Source: JAGNLM01 sp964439835
GTDB taxonomy: Bacteria; Pseudomonadota; Gammaproteobacteria; JAABTG01
NCBI GenBank assembly: GCA_964439835.1
Contig: CAYTPQ010000004.1
Span: 1-64,000 of the forward strand
Direction: 5' to 3'
DNA length: 64,000 nucleotides
A model generated the notes under the pieces. It saw only the letters and a program-made list of their open reading frames with translations. It had not been told where the DNA came from and searched no databases. Position numbers and translations under genes: made by a program. Positions 8,985 through 19,800 of this stretch are shown one piece after another (the first letter of the stretch is position 1; each line of letters opens with the position of its first letter).

Positions 8985-9305
8985 TCAGTAAGTCGGCATT
9001 GTCGGGTCGACGTCCCTGGCCCACCCCGCCACTCCGCCGTCCAGGTTGATGACGTTCGTGAAGCCCTGCTGCTCGAGGAACCGGGCGACGGCGAAGCTGC
9101 GCACGCCGTGGTGGCAGATCACGATCGTCTCCCGGTGTGGGTCGAGGGCGCCAACGGCCATCGGGATCTGGCGCATCGGCACCAGCTGGCTGTCGGGCAG
9201 CCGGCAGACCTGATACTCCCATGGCTCGCGAACGTCCAGAAGCAGCGGCCTTGTATCGGCCTCTTCAAGATACTCCTTAAGTTCGCGAGCCGTGAAGCGG
9301 CGCAT
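8985..9305 (-). CDS. rhodanese-like domain protein
   Basis: This is a single-domain 106-aa rhodanese, a cytoplasmic sulfurtransferase fold. The active-site loop is CHHGVRS, with the catalytic Cys at about residue 64, and the C-terminal NLDGGVAGWA motif is present. The N-terminal block DVREPWEYQ is the usual CH2-A-like motif. There is no signal peptide. It sits between pcm and tolC with gaps of 20 and 13 nt, so it is probably co-transcribed. Thiosulfate or GlpE-like activity is possible, but the donor and acceptor cannot be inferred. Confidence 0.92.
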   Translation of the reverse strand: MRRFTARELKEYLEEADTRPLLLDVREPWEYQVCRLPDSQLVPMRQIPMAVGALDPHRETIVICHHGVRSFAVARFLEQQGFTNVINLDGGVAGWARDVDPTMPTY

Positions 9306-9325
9306 GGGGGTCGCGCAAGGGCGGG

Positions 9326-9979
9326 TCAGAAAACGAAGCGCTCGCGGGGCGGCAGGCCGCGCAACGGCGGCAGCTCGGTCTCGAACAGGCTCTCGCGCGC
9401 CCAGTCGGCGTCGCCGACGCGGGTCAGGAGCAGGGCCTCCATCACCGGCGGCACTCCGACCACGACGAACAGCCGCCCGCCGGGCGCGAGTTGACGCAGA
9501 AGGGTCTCGTCGACCTCGGGCAGGGAACCCGTCATGGCGATGGCGTCGAACGGGCCGCCGTCCGGCCAGCCGCCGCGGCCGTCGCCGACCTGGAGGGTGA
9601 CGTTCTCGACGCCCTGGGCGGCGAGACGCTCGCCGGCCCGGCGTGAGAACGTCTCCAGGCGCTCGACGCTGAGAACGTGGGCCGACAGACGGGCGAGGAG
9701 GGCGGTCACGAAACCGCTGCCGGTCCCCACCTCCAGGACCCGGTCGGTCGGCCGCAGCCTCAGGGCTTGCAGCATCCGGCCCTCGACCTTGGGGGCCATC
9801 ATAAACTCACCCTCGCCGAGGGGGACCTCGATGTCGGCGTAGGCGAGCTGGCGGTAGGCCTCCGGGACGAACGCGTCCCGGGGCACGGCGGCGACGGCGT
9901 CCAGCACCCGCTGGTCGAGCACGTCCCAGGGGCGGATCTGCTGCTCGACCATGTTGAAACGGGCCTGTTCGAGATTCAT
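9326..9979 (-). CDS. pcm: protein-L-isoaspartate O-methyltransferase
   Basis: Pcm methylates L-isoaspartyl residues with S-adenosylmethionine and so starts repair of aged proteins. The 217-aa product carries motif I as VLEVGTGSGFVTALLA (about residues 80-95), preceded by the substrate-side EFMMAPKVEGRML block. The C-terminal half has PGGRLFVVVG. Conserved family features match, although the usual region with Ser in MSAP reads MMAP. It is the first gene of the leftward pcm-rhodanese-tolC run, and a TATAAT box lies about 50 nt upstream of its ATG. Confidence 0.9.
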   Translation of the reverse strand: MNLEQARFNMVEQQIRPWDVLDQRVLDAVAAVPRDAFVPEAYRQLAYADIEVPLGEGEFMMAPKVEGRMLQALRLRPTDRVLEVGTGSGFVTALLARLSAHVLSVERLETFSRRAGERLAAQGVENVTLQVGDGRGGWPDGGPFDAIAMTGSLPEVDETLLRQLAPGGRLFVVVGVPPVMEALLLTRVGDADWARESLFETELPPLRGLPPRERFVF

Positions 9980-10013
9980 CGCGTGCCCCCCCGTGAAGTG
10001 CCCGTGCCTTCCC

Positions 10014-10040
10014 TTGCAAACCCGCAGTACATTATATAGC
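10014..10040. promoter_or_regulatory. A+T-rich divergent promoter region between pcm and thiC
   Basis: TATAAT is present on the minus strand (10036-10031), pointing at pcm, but without a good -35. The same symmetric TATATA block with TTGCAA at 10014 could serve thiC on the plus strand. It is the only strongly A+T-rich stretch in this intergenic region. Hexamer matches are partial. Confidence 0.35.
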
Positions 10041-10080
10041 GTTCGGTGAAGGCAGGGCTAGGCCAAAACGCCACGATTTT

Positions 10081-10149
10081 TCAGGATTTTACGTCCTGCT
10101 CCTGAAGCGGTACCTGCGGACCCTCCCTCCCCGGGGCGGCCGCGCCCCG
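10081..10149 (+). promoter_or_regulatory. thiC leader with two inverted repeats, no THI box seen
   Basis: TCAGGA (10081-10086) pairs with TCCTGA (10100-10105). CGGGGCG (10132-10138) pairs with CGCCCCG (10143-10149) around a GCCG loop, about 15 nt before the thiC ribosome site. thiC is often controlled by a TPP riboswitch, but I cannot find its conserved CTGAGA and ACCTGATC-like elements here. The hairpins are real in sequence; a regulatory role is inference. Confidence 0.3.
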
Positions 10150-10176
10150 CCGTCCGACCCCGTGCGAGGTGGTGTC

Positions 10177-12057
<1,881 letters not shown>

Positions 12058-12072
12058 GACGGAGAGGCGGAG

Positions 12073-12948
12073 GTGACGGACTACCGTGACAGGCTTCGAG
12101 TCGAGCCCGGCTCGAAGGTGCGGCTGAAGGACTTCGACCCCGACTACGACGGCGAGGGCGTGACCCAGGCCGACGCTGCGGCCATGGTGGCGGCCTACGA
12201 GCAGCAGCTTGCGCTGCAGCAGCTCAAGCTCTACGCCGAGTCCCGGTGCTCGCTGCTGATCGTCCTGCAGGGTCTCGACGCGGCCGGCAAGGACGGGGTG
12301 TGCCGGCACGTGCTGGACGCCTTCAACCCGCTCGGGACCACGGTGAGCGGGTTCAAGCAGCCGACCCCGGTCGAGCTCGCCCACGACTTCCTCTGGCGCA
12401 TCCACCCGCGGGTGCCCGGCCGGGGCGAAGTCGCCGTGTTCAACCGCTCGCACTACGAGGACGTGCTGGTGGTGCGGGTGCACGACCTGGTGCCGAAGAA
12501 GGTCTGGTCCCAGCGCTACGACCGGATCAACGAGTTCGAGCGCCAGGTCGCCTCGTCGGGCACGACGATCCTGAAGTTCTTCCTCTACATCTCCAAGGAC
12601 GAGCAGCTCGAGCGCTTCCGCCAGCGCCTGGAGGACCCGCGCCGGAACTGGAAGATCTCCAACAGCGACTACGAGGAGCGGGAGCACTGGGACGCCTACA
12701 TCGAGGCCTACGAGGACGCCCTCGCGCGCTGCTCCACCCGCGAAGCGCCCTGGTACGTGATCCCCTCCAACCATAAGTGGTTCCGCAACCTGGCAGTGTC
12801 CCAGATCATCGCGGCGACCCTGGAGGAGATGAACCCCAAGTACCCGGAGCCCTCGGTCGACCTGGAGGAGATCCGCCGCCAGTACCACCGGGCGGTCGCC
12901 GCGGGCGGTAAGTCGTCTAGGGGCCGAAAGACCCGAGCCAAGTCATGA
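12073..12948 (+). CDS. ppk2: polyphosphate kinase 2 family protein
   Basis: PPK2 enzymes phosphorylate nucleoside mono- or diphosphates using polyphosphate. The 291-aa single-domain product shows Walker A as GLDAAGKDG (about residues 67-75), the lid and Walker B region FNRSHYEDVL, and the conserved NWKISNSDYEER block. Single-domain form and sequence style suggest the class acting on AMP and/or ADP, but class is not proven by motifs alone. The C-terminus ends in a basic tail (SSRGRKTRAKS). Start is GTG 12073 with GGCGGAG upstream. It lies 15 nt after thiC and is followed by a long palindromic repeat. Confidence 0.92.
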   Translation: MTDYRDRLRVEPGSKVRLKDFDPDYDGEGVTQADAAAMVAAYEQQLALQQLKLYAESRCSLLIVLQGLDAAGKDGVCRHVLDAFNPLGTTVSGFKQPTPVELAHDFLWRIHPRVPGRGEVAVFNRSHYEDVLVVRVHDLVPKKVWSQRYDRINEFERQVASSGTTILKFFLYISKDEQLERFRQRLEDPRRNWKISNSDYEEREHWDAYIEAYEDALARCSTREAPWYVIPSNHKWFRNLAVSQIIAATLEEMNPKYPEPSVDLEEIRRQYHRAVAAGGKSSRGRKTRAKS

Positions 12949-12981
12949 GGGCGTGTGAAGCAATCACCGGGTGATTTCGGG

Positions 12982-13099
12982 GGCAGCGGCTGACGGGTAC
13001 GGCCCCGCGGGACACGCCGTGAATACGTCCCTGTAGGCTCGTCTGCCGCCGTCCATGGCGTCAGACGGTCCCGCAGAGCCGTACCCGCCAGCCGCTGTC
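12982..13099. repeat. palindromic repeat family A, copy 1
   Basis: The 118-bp element has a 22-nt outer stem (12982-13003 with 13078-13099; one wobble and one A-C mismatch). Inside is a 33-nt core (13010-13042) identical to the copy at 59662-59694, and an inner hairpin CGTCTGCCGCC/GGCGTCAGACG. It lies between the convergent ppk2 and ABC-exporter genes and occupies most of that gap. A bidirectional terminator or REP/BIME-like role is plausible; there is no T-tract. Confidence 0.85.
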
Positions 13100-13118
13100 G
13101 AGACTGACGGTGATTAGT

Positions 13119-14900
13119 TCAAGAGCCGTCCTGTGCAGCCCCCGCGGGGCGGGTCGCCGACAGCTGGGTGGCGACCAGGTTGGCGAAGACACCGCCCCGC
13201 GCCACCAGATCCTCGAAGGTCCCGCGCTCGACGACGCGTCCCTGCTCGAAGACCAGGATCAGGTCCGCGTCGCGCACGGTCGAGAGGCGGTGAGCGATGA
13301 TGAAGGTCGTGCGGTTCTGCATTAGCGCCTTCAGCGCCCGCTGCACCCGCGCCTCGGTGGCGGCGTCGAGCGCCGAGGTCGCCTCGTCCAGGATCAGGAT
13401 CGGCGGGTCTTTCAGCAGCGCCCGGGCGATGGCGAGCCGCTGACGCTCGCCACCGGATAGGGTGGAGCCGCGCTCGCCGACCAGCGTGTCGTAGCCGTGC
13501 GGCTGGCGCAGGATGAAGTCGTGGGCCTCGGCGAGGCGCGCCGCGGCCTCGAGTTCCGGCTGGGTGGCGTCCGGCTTGCCGACCCGCAGGTTCTCGGCGA
13601 TCGAGCGGTTGAACAGCAGGCTCTCCTGGAACACCACCCCAATGTTCTGGCGCAGGCTCGCCAGGGTGACCTCGCGGATGTCCACCCCGTCGACCCGGAT
13701 CCGGCCCGCGGTCGGGTCCCAGACCCGGTGCAGCAACGAGAGCGCCGTGGTCTTGCCCGCTCCGGTGTGCCCGACCAGCGCGACGGTGGTCCCCGCCGGC
13801 ACCCGCAGGTCCACCTCCGCCAGCGCGAGCCGCCCGCTGCCGTAGCCGAAGGAGACCCCCTCGAAGGCCACCTCGCCCCGCACCCGCGGCAGCACGGCGG
13901 CGCCCGGGCGCTCGGCGACGTTCGATCGGGTGTCCAGGACCTGGAAGAACTCGCGCAGGGCCGGGAGCTGGAAGAACAGCCGCGAGGCGAACCCCATCGC
14001 GTGCTCCAGGCGCCCGATCAGCAGGTTGGCGAAGCCCATGAAGCTCACCACCTCGCCGACGGTCGCCTCCCCGCCCAGGGTGAGCCAGGTGCCGAGGGCG
14101 AAGATCGAGATGACCGCGAGCGTGCTGGCGGCGCGGGTCATCACGCTCACCACCGCCCACCAGTTCAACACCGGGAACTGGGCGCGCAGCACCCGCCGCG
14201 AGATGTCCGAGAAGTTGCGGGTCTCGGCCTCGTGGCGCACGAAGCTCTGCACCACGACGACGTTGGCCAGCGCGTCGCTCGCCGAGGCGGCGAGCTGCGA
14301 GTGCTGGGACTCGACCTCGGACTGGGCCTGCTCGGTGCGGCGGATGACCACGGTCGTCATCGCCGCGAACAGCACCACCAGCACGATCAGCAGCAGCGAG
14401 AGGCGCCAGTTCAGCAGCAGGGTGAACGGCAGCAGGACCAGCAGGGTGACGAAGGTTTCCAGGTGCTCGCGGAAGAAGGCGAGCCAGAGCCCGAACAGGT
14501 GGTCTGCGCCCTGCAGCATCACCTTCAGCAGCCGGCCGGAGTGGATGTCACCGTGGAAGGCCAGCGGCAGGGCGAGCACGTGCTCGAAGAAGCGCTGCAT
14601 CGCGCCCAGACGGTTGCGGTGCGCCAGGCGGTCGGCGAACAGCGCCACCAGGATGTTGGCGAGGATTCCGGTCAGCCCGACCGCGCCCCACAGGGCAAGG
14701 AGCAGGATGGTGTCGTGCCAGATCTCTGCCGCCGGGCGGTCGCCGATGGTGGTGAGCACGTCCACCACTCGGCCGAACAGCACCGGCTCGGCGAAGTGCA
14801 GGGCCGCCAGCGCCAGGTTCGAGAGGGCGAGGGTGATGGCGAGCCGGCGCTCGGTTGCGAGCAGCCCGAGCACCCGGCGGTAGATCGAGAGAAACTCCAT
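13119..14900 (-). CDS. NdvA/ChvA-like glucan exporter, ABC permease-ATPase fusion
   Basis: This is a half-transporter with an N-terminal six-helix exporter domain (about 15-310) and a C-terminal ATPase (about 335-575). Walker A is GHTGAGKTT, the signature is LSGGERQR and Walker B is ILILDEATSALD, with a switch histidine in IIAHRLSTV. The N-terminal region, with AEPVLFGRVVDVL, resembles the NdvA/ChvA cyclic beta-glucan exporters rather than MsbA, so a glucan substrate is likely but not certain. The length (593 aa) fits. No glucan synthase is adjacent; a GH17 membrane protein lies at 36.8 kb. The short gap to the downstream repeat suggests transcription ends there. Confidence 0.85.
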   Translation of the reverse strand: MEFLSIYRRVLGLLATERRLAITLALSNLALAALHFAEPVLFGRVVDVLTTIGDRPAAEIWHDTILLLALWGAVGLTGILANILVALFADRLAHRNRLGAMQRFFEHVLALPLAFHGDIHSGRLLKVMLQGADHLFGLWLAFFREHLETFVTLLVLLPFTLLLNWRLSLLLIVLVVLFAAMTTVVIRRTEQAQSEVESQHSQLAASASDALANVVVVQSFVRHEAETRNFSDISRRVLRAQFPVLNWWAVVSVMTRAASTLAVISIFALGTWLTLGGEATVGEVVSFMGFANLLIGRLEHAMGFASRLFFQLPALREFFQVLDTRSNVAERPGAAVLPRVRGEVAFEGVSFGYGSGRLALAEVDLRVPAGTTVALVGHTGAGKTTALSLLHRVWDPTAGRIRVDGVDIREVTLASLRQNIGVVFQESLLFNRSIAENLRVGKPDATQPELEAAARLAEAHDFILRQPHGYDTLVGERGSTLSGGERQRLAIARALLKDPPILILDEATSALDAATEARVQRALKALMQNRTTFIIAHRLSTVRDADLILVFEQGRVVERGTFEDLVARGGVFANLVATQLSATRPAGAAQDGS

Positions 14901-14947
14901 GGGGCGGCTCTGTAGCTATCCGTACGGGCGAGCGCGGGCGGTGCGGC

Positions 14948-15502
14948 CTACCGTCGCTCCCGGCCAGCGAGGTAGGTGTCGGCCCGTTCCCGCCAGTAGG
15001 CCTTCAACGCCGCGTCGACGTCGTTGACCGGCCCGCTCCCGCCGTGCTCGAGCCGCCGGCGCAGGCGTGCGGTCTGTAGCCATTCCAGCCCACCCTCGAC
15101 CCAGGCCAGCACCAGTCCGACCGCGGTGCCGGCCACCAGGAACTTGGGGTCGAGCCGTAGGCCCCGGGCTGCCTCCACGGCGGTCGGAACGTGGTCGAGA
15201 GAGAGCGCAAAGCGCACGAGGGGTGCGGCCAGTCCGGCGACCAGGCCCACCGCTGTCCAGGCGAGCAGACGCAGGACCAGCCCGCGCCCCCGCGCCGGAA
15301 AGGGCGCGAGGAGCGCGCCGACGACGGCCCCGAAGAGCGCATACAGCGGCAGGTCCATGACCTCGACGAGCAGGGTCCGCAGCCCGACGCCGGAGAGGTC
15401 GGCGTGGGCGGCGTGGAGGATATAGAGCTGGAATCCGTAGAGCGCCGCGGCGGCCACCGCGGCCGCAAGCAGGGCGTAGGCGGCGATGCGAATCGCGATC
15501 AT
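14948..15502 (-). CDS. hypothetical membrane protein
   Basis: I do not recognise this 184-aa protein. It shows about four hydrophobic helices (about 5-25, 42-65, 78-100 and 118-138) and a charged C-terminal tail containing AALKAYWRERADTYL, likely cytoplasmic. There is no signal peptidase site or catalytic motif. It lies 47 nt upstream of the exporter gene on the same strand and may be co-transcribed with it. Coding potential is supported by strong third-position GC and by the lack of a better frame. Confidence 0.65.
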   Translation of the reverse strand: MIAIRIAAYALLAAAVAAAALYGFQLYILHAAHADLSGVGLRTLLVEVMDLPLYALFGAVVGALLAPFPARGRGLVLRLLAWTAVGLVAGLAAPLVRFALSLDHVPTAVEAARGLRLDPKFLVAGTAVGLVLAWVEGGLEWLQTARLRRRLEHGGSGPVNDVDAALKAYWRERADTYLAGRERR

Positions 15503-15672
15503 GGCGCAGTCTCCTGGAGCCTCCTATTCCCGGGGCGCTCCCGTCGCCCCGGCCTCCATCCCGGACCGAGAGGCTACCACGCCGGGCCCCCTGGCGGACG
15601 CGGGACCCGCGCCGCCTGCGCCCAGGGGGTCGAGTGGCGGCGCGGAGGCTGTCGGCCGGAAGCCGTCCTCCC

Positions 15673-16233
15673 TCAGGTGCCGAACAGACGGGCGCGAAAG
15701 GCCTCTAGCGCGCCCGGGGTGTGGCGCATCCGGAAGAGACGGTTGGCGAGCGTCTTGTTGCGGAAGTCCGGGCGCTCGACCTCTGCCAGGAACTGATCGA
15801 AGGTGACCAGGTAGGGCGCGATTCGCTCGCCCGGCTCCTGTTCGGGCTCCGCCACCTGCCGGCAGCGCCGGGCGATGAAGTCGTAGCCGGTCCACTCGAT
15901 GCTCGATCCAAAGGTCTCCGCGTTCCAGAGCTCGACCTCCTCGGGGACCATCCCGAGCTCCTCGCGCAACTCGCGAAGCACGGTCTCCTCGGATGAACGG
16001 CCGCGGTCCACCCGCCCCCCGGGGACGGCGACGAAGGTGCCGACGTAGGGTTGCTCTTCGCGCAGGAGGACCACCCGATCATCCGGGCTCGTGGCAAGGA
16101 TCTGGACCGACGGTAGGCGCCGCACCGCCTCGAAGGTCGCGTAGCTGCCGTCGAAGAGCTCCTGCTCCCACTGGTAGACGTCGAAGAGGACTCCGTGAAA
16201 CACGCAGCGGGCGTGGGCAGGGATGCGGGCCAT
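15673..16233 (-). CDS. NUDIX hydrolase domain protein
   Basis: The 186-aa protein has a Nudix fold, hydrolysing a nucleoside diphosphate linked to another group. The box reads GRVDRGRSSEETVLREL followed by REELGM at about residues 71-93. Compared with GX5EX7REUXEEXGU, the first Glu is replaced by Arg, while the metal-binding REXXEE part is intact. ADP-ribose pyrophosphatases are similar in size and in the N-terminal FHGVLFDVYQWEQ pattern, but the substrate is not determined. A small secreted protein lies upstream on the same strand (78-nt gap), and a membrane protein downstream. Confidence 0.85.
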   Translation of the reverse strand: MARIPAHARCVFHGVLFDVYQWEQELFDGSYATFEAVRRLPSVQILATSPDDRVVLLREEQPYVGTFVAVPGGRVDRGRSSEETVLRELREELGMVPEEVELWNAETFGSSIEWTGYDFIARRCRQVAEPEQEPGERIAPYLVTFDQFLAEVERPDFRNKTLANRLFRMRHTPGALEAFRARLFGT

Positions 16234-16311
16234 TGGCCACCGTGAGTGCGGGCGGGCCGGCGCGGCCCCGACCTTGATTCCGGTCGGGGCCGGTCCGCCG
16301 GTGGCCTCGGC

Positions 16312-16629
16312 TCAGTAGGGGAACCCCATGCCGTGGTAGAACCACTGACGCTGGTCGCGCCTGATCTCGGACGGACTGGGGCCGATCGGGCTCGGAACCG
16401 CCTGAGGCGCGCCCATTCCCTGCCAGAAGGCCCGGCGCTCCACCCGCCGTACGTCGGTGCCGCTGGGGCCGTACGGGCCGAAGAACTGCTCCCGCTCCTC
16501 CACGGTCAGCACCGGGGGCGCCGGAGGCGCCACGCCCGGCCACGGTCCCCACTGGGCGACGGCGGGCCCGCTCGGCACGGCGGAGAGCGCCAGGCCCGCA
16601 ACCAGTAACCCCTTCGCGACGTGTCTCAT
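16312..16629 (-). CDS. small secreted protein with three related aromatic repeats
   Basis: The function is unknown. From ATG 16629 the product is 105 aa with a clear signal peptide ending near PAVA (residue 25). The mature part is Pro/Gly/aromatic-rich and contains three related units: VEEREQFFGPYGP, VERRAFWQGMGAP and RRDQRQWFYHGMGFP. Each unit is charged residues followed by an aromatic pair and a Gly/Pro turn. The mature N-terminus, QWGPWPG, resembles that of the Gly/Tyr-rich protein at 45.6 kb. An upstream ATG at 16653 would spoil the signal peptide. It diverges from mscK. Confidence 0.7.
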   Translation of the reverse strand: MRHVAKGLLVAGLALSAVPSGPAVAQWGPWPGVAPPAPPVLTVEEREQFFGPYGPSGTDVRRVERRAFWQGMGAPQAVPSPIGPSPSEIRRDQRQWFYHGMGFPY

Positions 16630-16803
16630 GGTCCGTTTCTCCCACCGGGACAATCTGCCCGGGTCGATACCGACGGTCTATCCGTCCCCCTCTGCTTACC
16701 ACAACGGGCGTCCGAAGTTAACCGACCCGGCGTCATCCGCTCCTATGGGCGGTGTACGATACCTTTTGGCCGGACCCATCACCGACCGGAGGCCCCTGAG
16801 CCC

Positions 16804-19800
16804 GTGAGCAGGCTTCGATGTGCGACGCGGTCGCCGTGGCTGGCGCCCGTTCTCCTCACCCTGTCGCTTGCCGTGTCGACCCCTCTCGGGGCGCAGAGCG
16901 CGGCGGCACCTGCGCTGTCCGTGGAGCAGATCGAGGCGCGGATCAAGGAGGTCGAGGCACTGCCCGGCGTGGACGAGGCGCAACGGGGCCGGCTCGGTGA
17001 GGCGTACCGACAGGCCCTCGCGCAGCTCGAGGCGGCGAAGACGAGCGAATCGCAGGCCAGCGCGTATCGGGCGGCGTTGGGCAGTGCGCCCAAAGAGACT
17101 CGGGCGATCCGCGAGGCCCTGGGCCGGCCGCTGCCGGCGGCCCAGACGGCGGGCCCTCCGGGCGTCGGCCCTTCCACTCCGCTGGCTGAGTTGGAGCAGC
17201 GGCTGGCGCAGCAGCGAGCGGACCTGGCGAGCGCGGAGTCTCGCCTGGCCGATCTGGAGAAGCAGCTGCAGGATCAGCAGGGTCGACCAGCGGTCGCCCG
17301 CCAGGAGCTGGCCGACGCCCGGCAGGCCCTGGAGTCGCTGACCCAGGAGAGCCGGGCTGTGGCCCCAGTCGGTGAGACGGTGGCTGCGGGCGACGCGCGG
17401 CGCGTCCTCACCCAGGCCCGTCTCGCGGCGCGGACCGCCGAGGTCGCCCGCCTGGAGCAGGAGCTGGCGAGCCACGCGGTCCGGCTCGACCTTCTGGCCG
17501 CGCGCCGGGACCAGACGGCGCGAGACCTGGCGACCGCCCGCGATGCCGTTCGCCAGATGGACGAGCTGGTGAGCCAGGTGCGCCGGAACGCCGCGGCCCT
17601 GGCGGTGGAGCAGGCCGCGCGGGCGGAGCAGGCGGCCGAGGCGAAGCATCCCGCGATCCGCCGGCTGGCCGAGTCCAACGCGCAGTCGAGCGAGGAGCTG
17701 GCCGCGCTGACCGCGGAAGCGGAGCAGGTCAACGCCCTGCGGGAGGCGACCGAGACGCGCGTGTGGCAACTGCAGCAGGAGTTCCAGAGCGCACGCCAGA
17801 AGCTCGAGGTCGCGGGGCTCAGTCAGGCGCTCGGCAAGGTGCTGATTGAGCAGCGTAACCGCCTGCCGGACGATCGCCGGGTCCTACTGCGAGGCGATGT
17901 CCCGCCGCTGCTCTTGCAGTCCGAGCGGCACCGCCGGCTGGGGGAGGTGGGTCTCGCCCAGGTGCAGGTCGAGGAGGAGCGCCGGCAGGTCGCCGACGTC
18001 GGCCGGGCCGCCGACCGGATCGTCGCCGACCAGGTGGACAAGGCCCTGCCTCCCCCGGAGCGCGAGGCGGTCAAGGCCGAGCTCGTGCGTCTGCTCAAGG
18101 ACCGCCAGCACCTGCTGCAGCAGCTCGGCACGGTGCAGGGGACGTACCTGCGTCAGCTCGGGGAGCTCGAGTTCGCGCAGAGGCGCCTGAAGGACCTGAG
18201 TGCGAGCTTCCGGGAGTTCCTGAACGAGCACCTGCTCTGGACCCCCAGCCTGACGCCGATGGGCAGCCGTACCCCGGCGGATCTGGTGGCGGCGACCGCC
18301 TGGTTGCTTGCGCCCGAACACTGGTTGCAGGTGGTCCGGGTGCTCCAGGGCGAGGTGAGCGTGGCGCCGGCCCTCACCGCCCTGACCGCCCTCGGACTTG
18401 GCGCCGTGGTATGGGGCGGTTTGGCGCTGCGCAAGCGGGTGGCGGGGGCTTCCGCCCAGATCGGTAAGCCGACCTCGGATCGGTTCGCATATACCGTAGA
18501 GGCGCTGGTCGACACGGTGCTGCTGGCGCTGCCCCTGCCTCTGCTGATGTGGATGGCGGGCTGGCGGCTGCAGGTCGCGCCGGGGGCTACGGAATTCACC
18601 CAGGCGGTGGGGGCTGGCTTGCGCGTCGGTGCGCCGTTTCTGCTGAACGCCGGCGTCTTCCTGCGCCTGTGCGCCCCCGGCGGACTCGCCGCGGTGCACT
18701 TCCGCTGGGCCGAGCCGGCGCTCCGCGAGCTGCGTACCCAACTGCGCCTCGCCGTGACGGTGGGGTTGCCGCTCGCGGTGCTCGGGACCATCGTCGGCGC
18801 CGCTGCGACGGAGTCGTATCGCGGCAGCCTCAGCCGGGTGGCCTTCCTGGGCCTGATGGGGCTGTTCGGGGCCATCCTGATGCGCCTGTTCCGGCCGGAA
18901 GGGCCAGTCCTCAGCCCATACTTCGTCGCCCACCCGGACGGTTGGCTGCACCGGCTGCGGCGCGTGTGGTACCCGCTGACCTGGGGGCTGCCCCTCGCGC
19001 TGGCGGTCCTCGCGGCCCTCGGCTACTACTACAGCGCGGGTCAGCTCGCGATGCGGATGGTGAACACGCTCTGGCTCCTGATGGGCGCAGTCGTGTTGCA
19101 AAGTTTGGTCGTCCGCTGGCTGACCCTTACCCGCAGCCGGCTCGCGTTGCAGCTCGCCCGCGAGCGCTGGGAGGCCGCCCGGGCGGCCCGCGAGGCGAAG
19201 GCAGCTGCGGGGGAAGCGCCGGCCGAGGGGTTCACGGTGGACCTCGCGGCCGTCGACGCCCAGACCCGAAAACTCCTGCGTGTCCTCGTGCTGCTGGCGA
19301 TGCCGGTCGGCCTCTGGCTCATCTGGGCGGACGTGACGCCTGCCCTGAACATCCTGGAGCGGGTCCACCTCTGGTCCCAGACGCAGGTGGTGGACGGCCA
19401 GGAGAAGCTCGTGCCGGTGACGCTGGGCAGCCTGGTGCTCGCGTTCGTCATCGGCATCCTCGCCGCGGCCGCGGCGAGGAACCTGCCGGGGCTGCTGGAC
19501 CTCGCGATCTTCCGGCATACCGCGCTCGAGCCGAGCAGCCGCTACGCGATCTCCAAGTCGACGAGCTACCTCATCGCCGGGGCCGGCGCCTTGCTGGTGT
19601 TCGGCACCCTCGGGCTCAGCTGGTCCCAGGTCCAGTGGCTGGTGGCGGCCCTGGGTGTGGGTCTCGGCTTCGGCCTGCAGGAGATCTTCGCCAACTTCAT
19701 CTCCGGTCTCATCATCCTGTTCGAGCGGCCGGTGCGGGTGGGCGACACGGTCACCGTGGGCGAGCTGAACGGCACCGTCTCGCGCATCCGCATCCGGGCG

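Noticed and set aside
10040..10176. TPP riboswitch expected upstream of thiC
   Set aside because: The conserved THI-box segments are not seen on the plus strand; only two short inverted repeats are present.
13497..14915. Plus-strand ORF of 472 codons opposite the ABC exporter
   Set aside because: It is a shadow of a gene with intact Walker and signature motifs.
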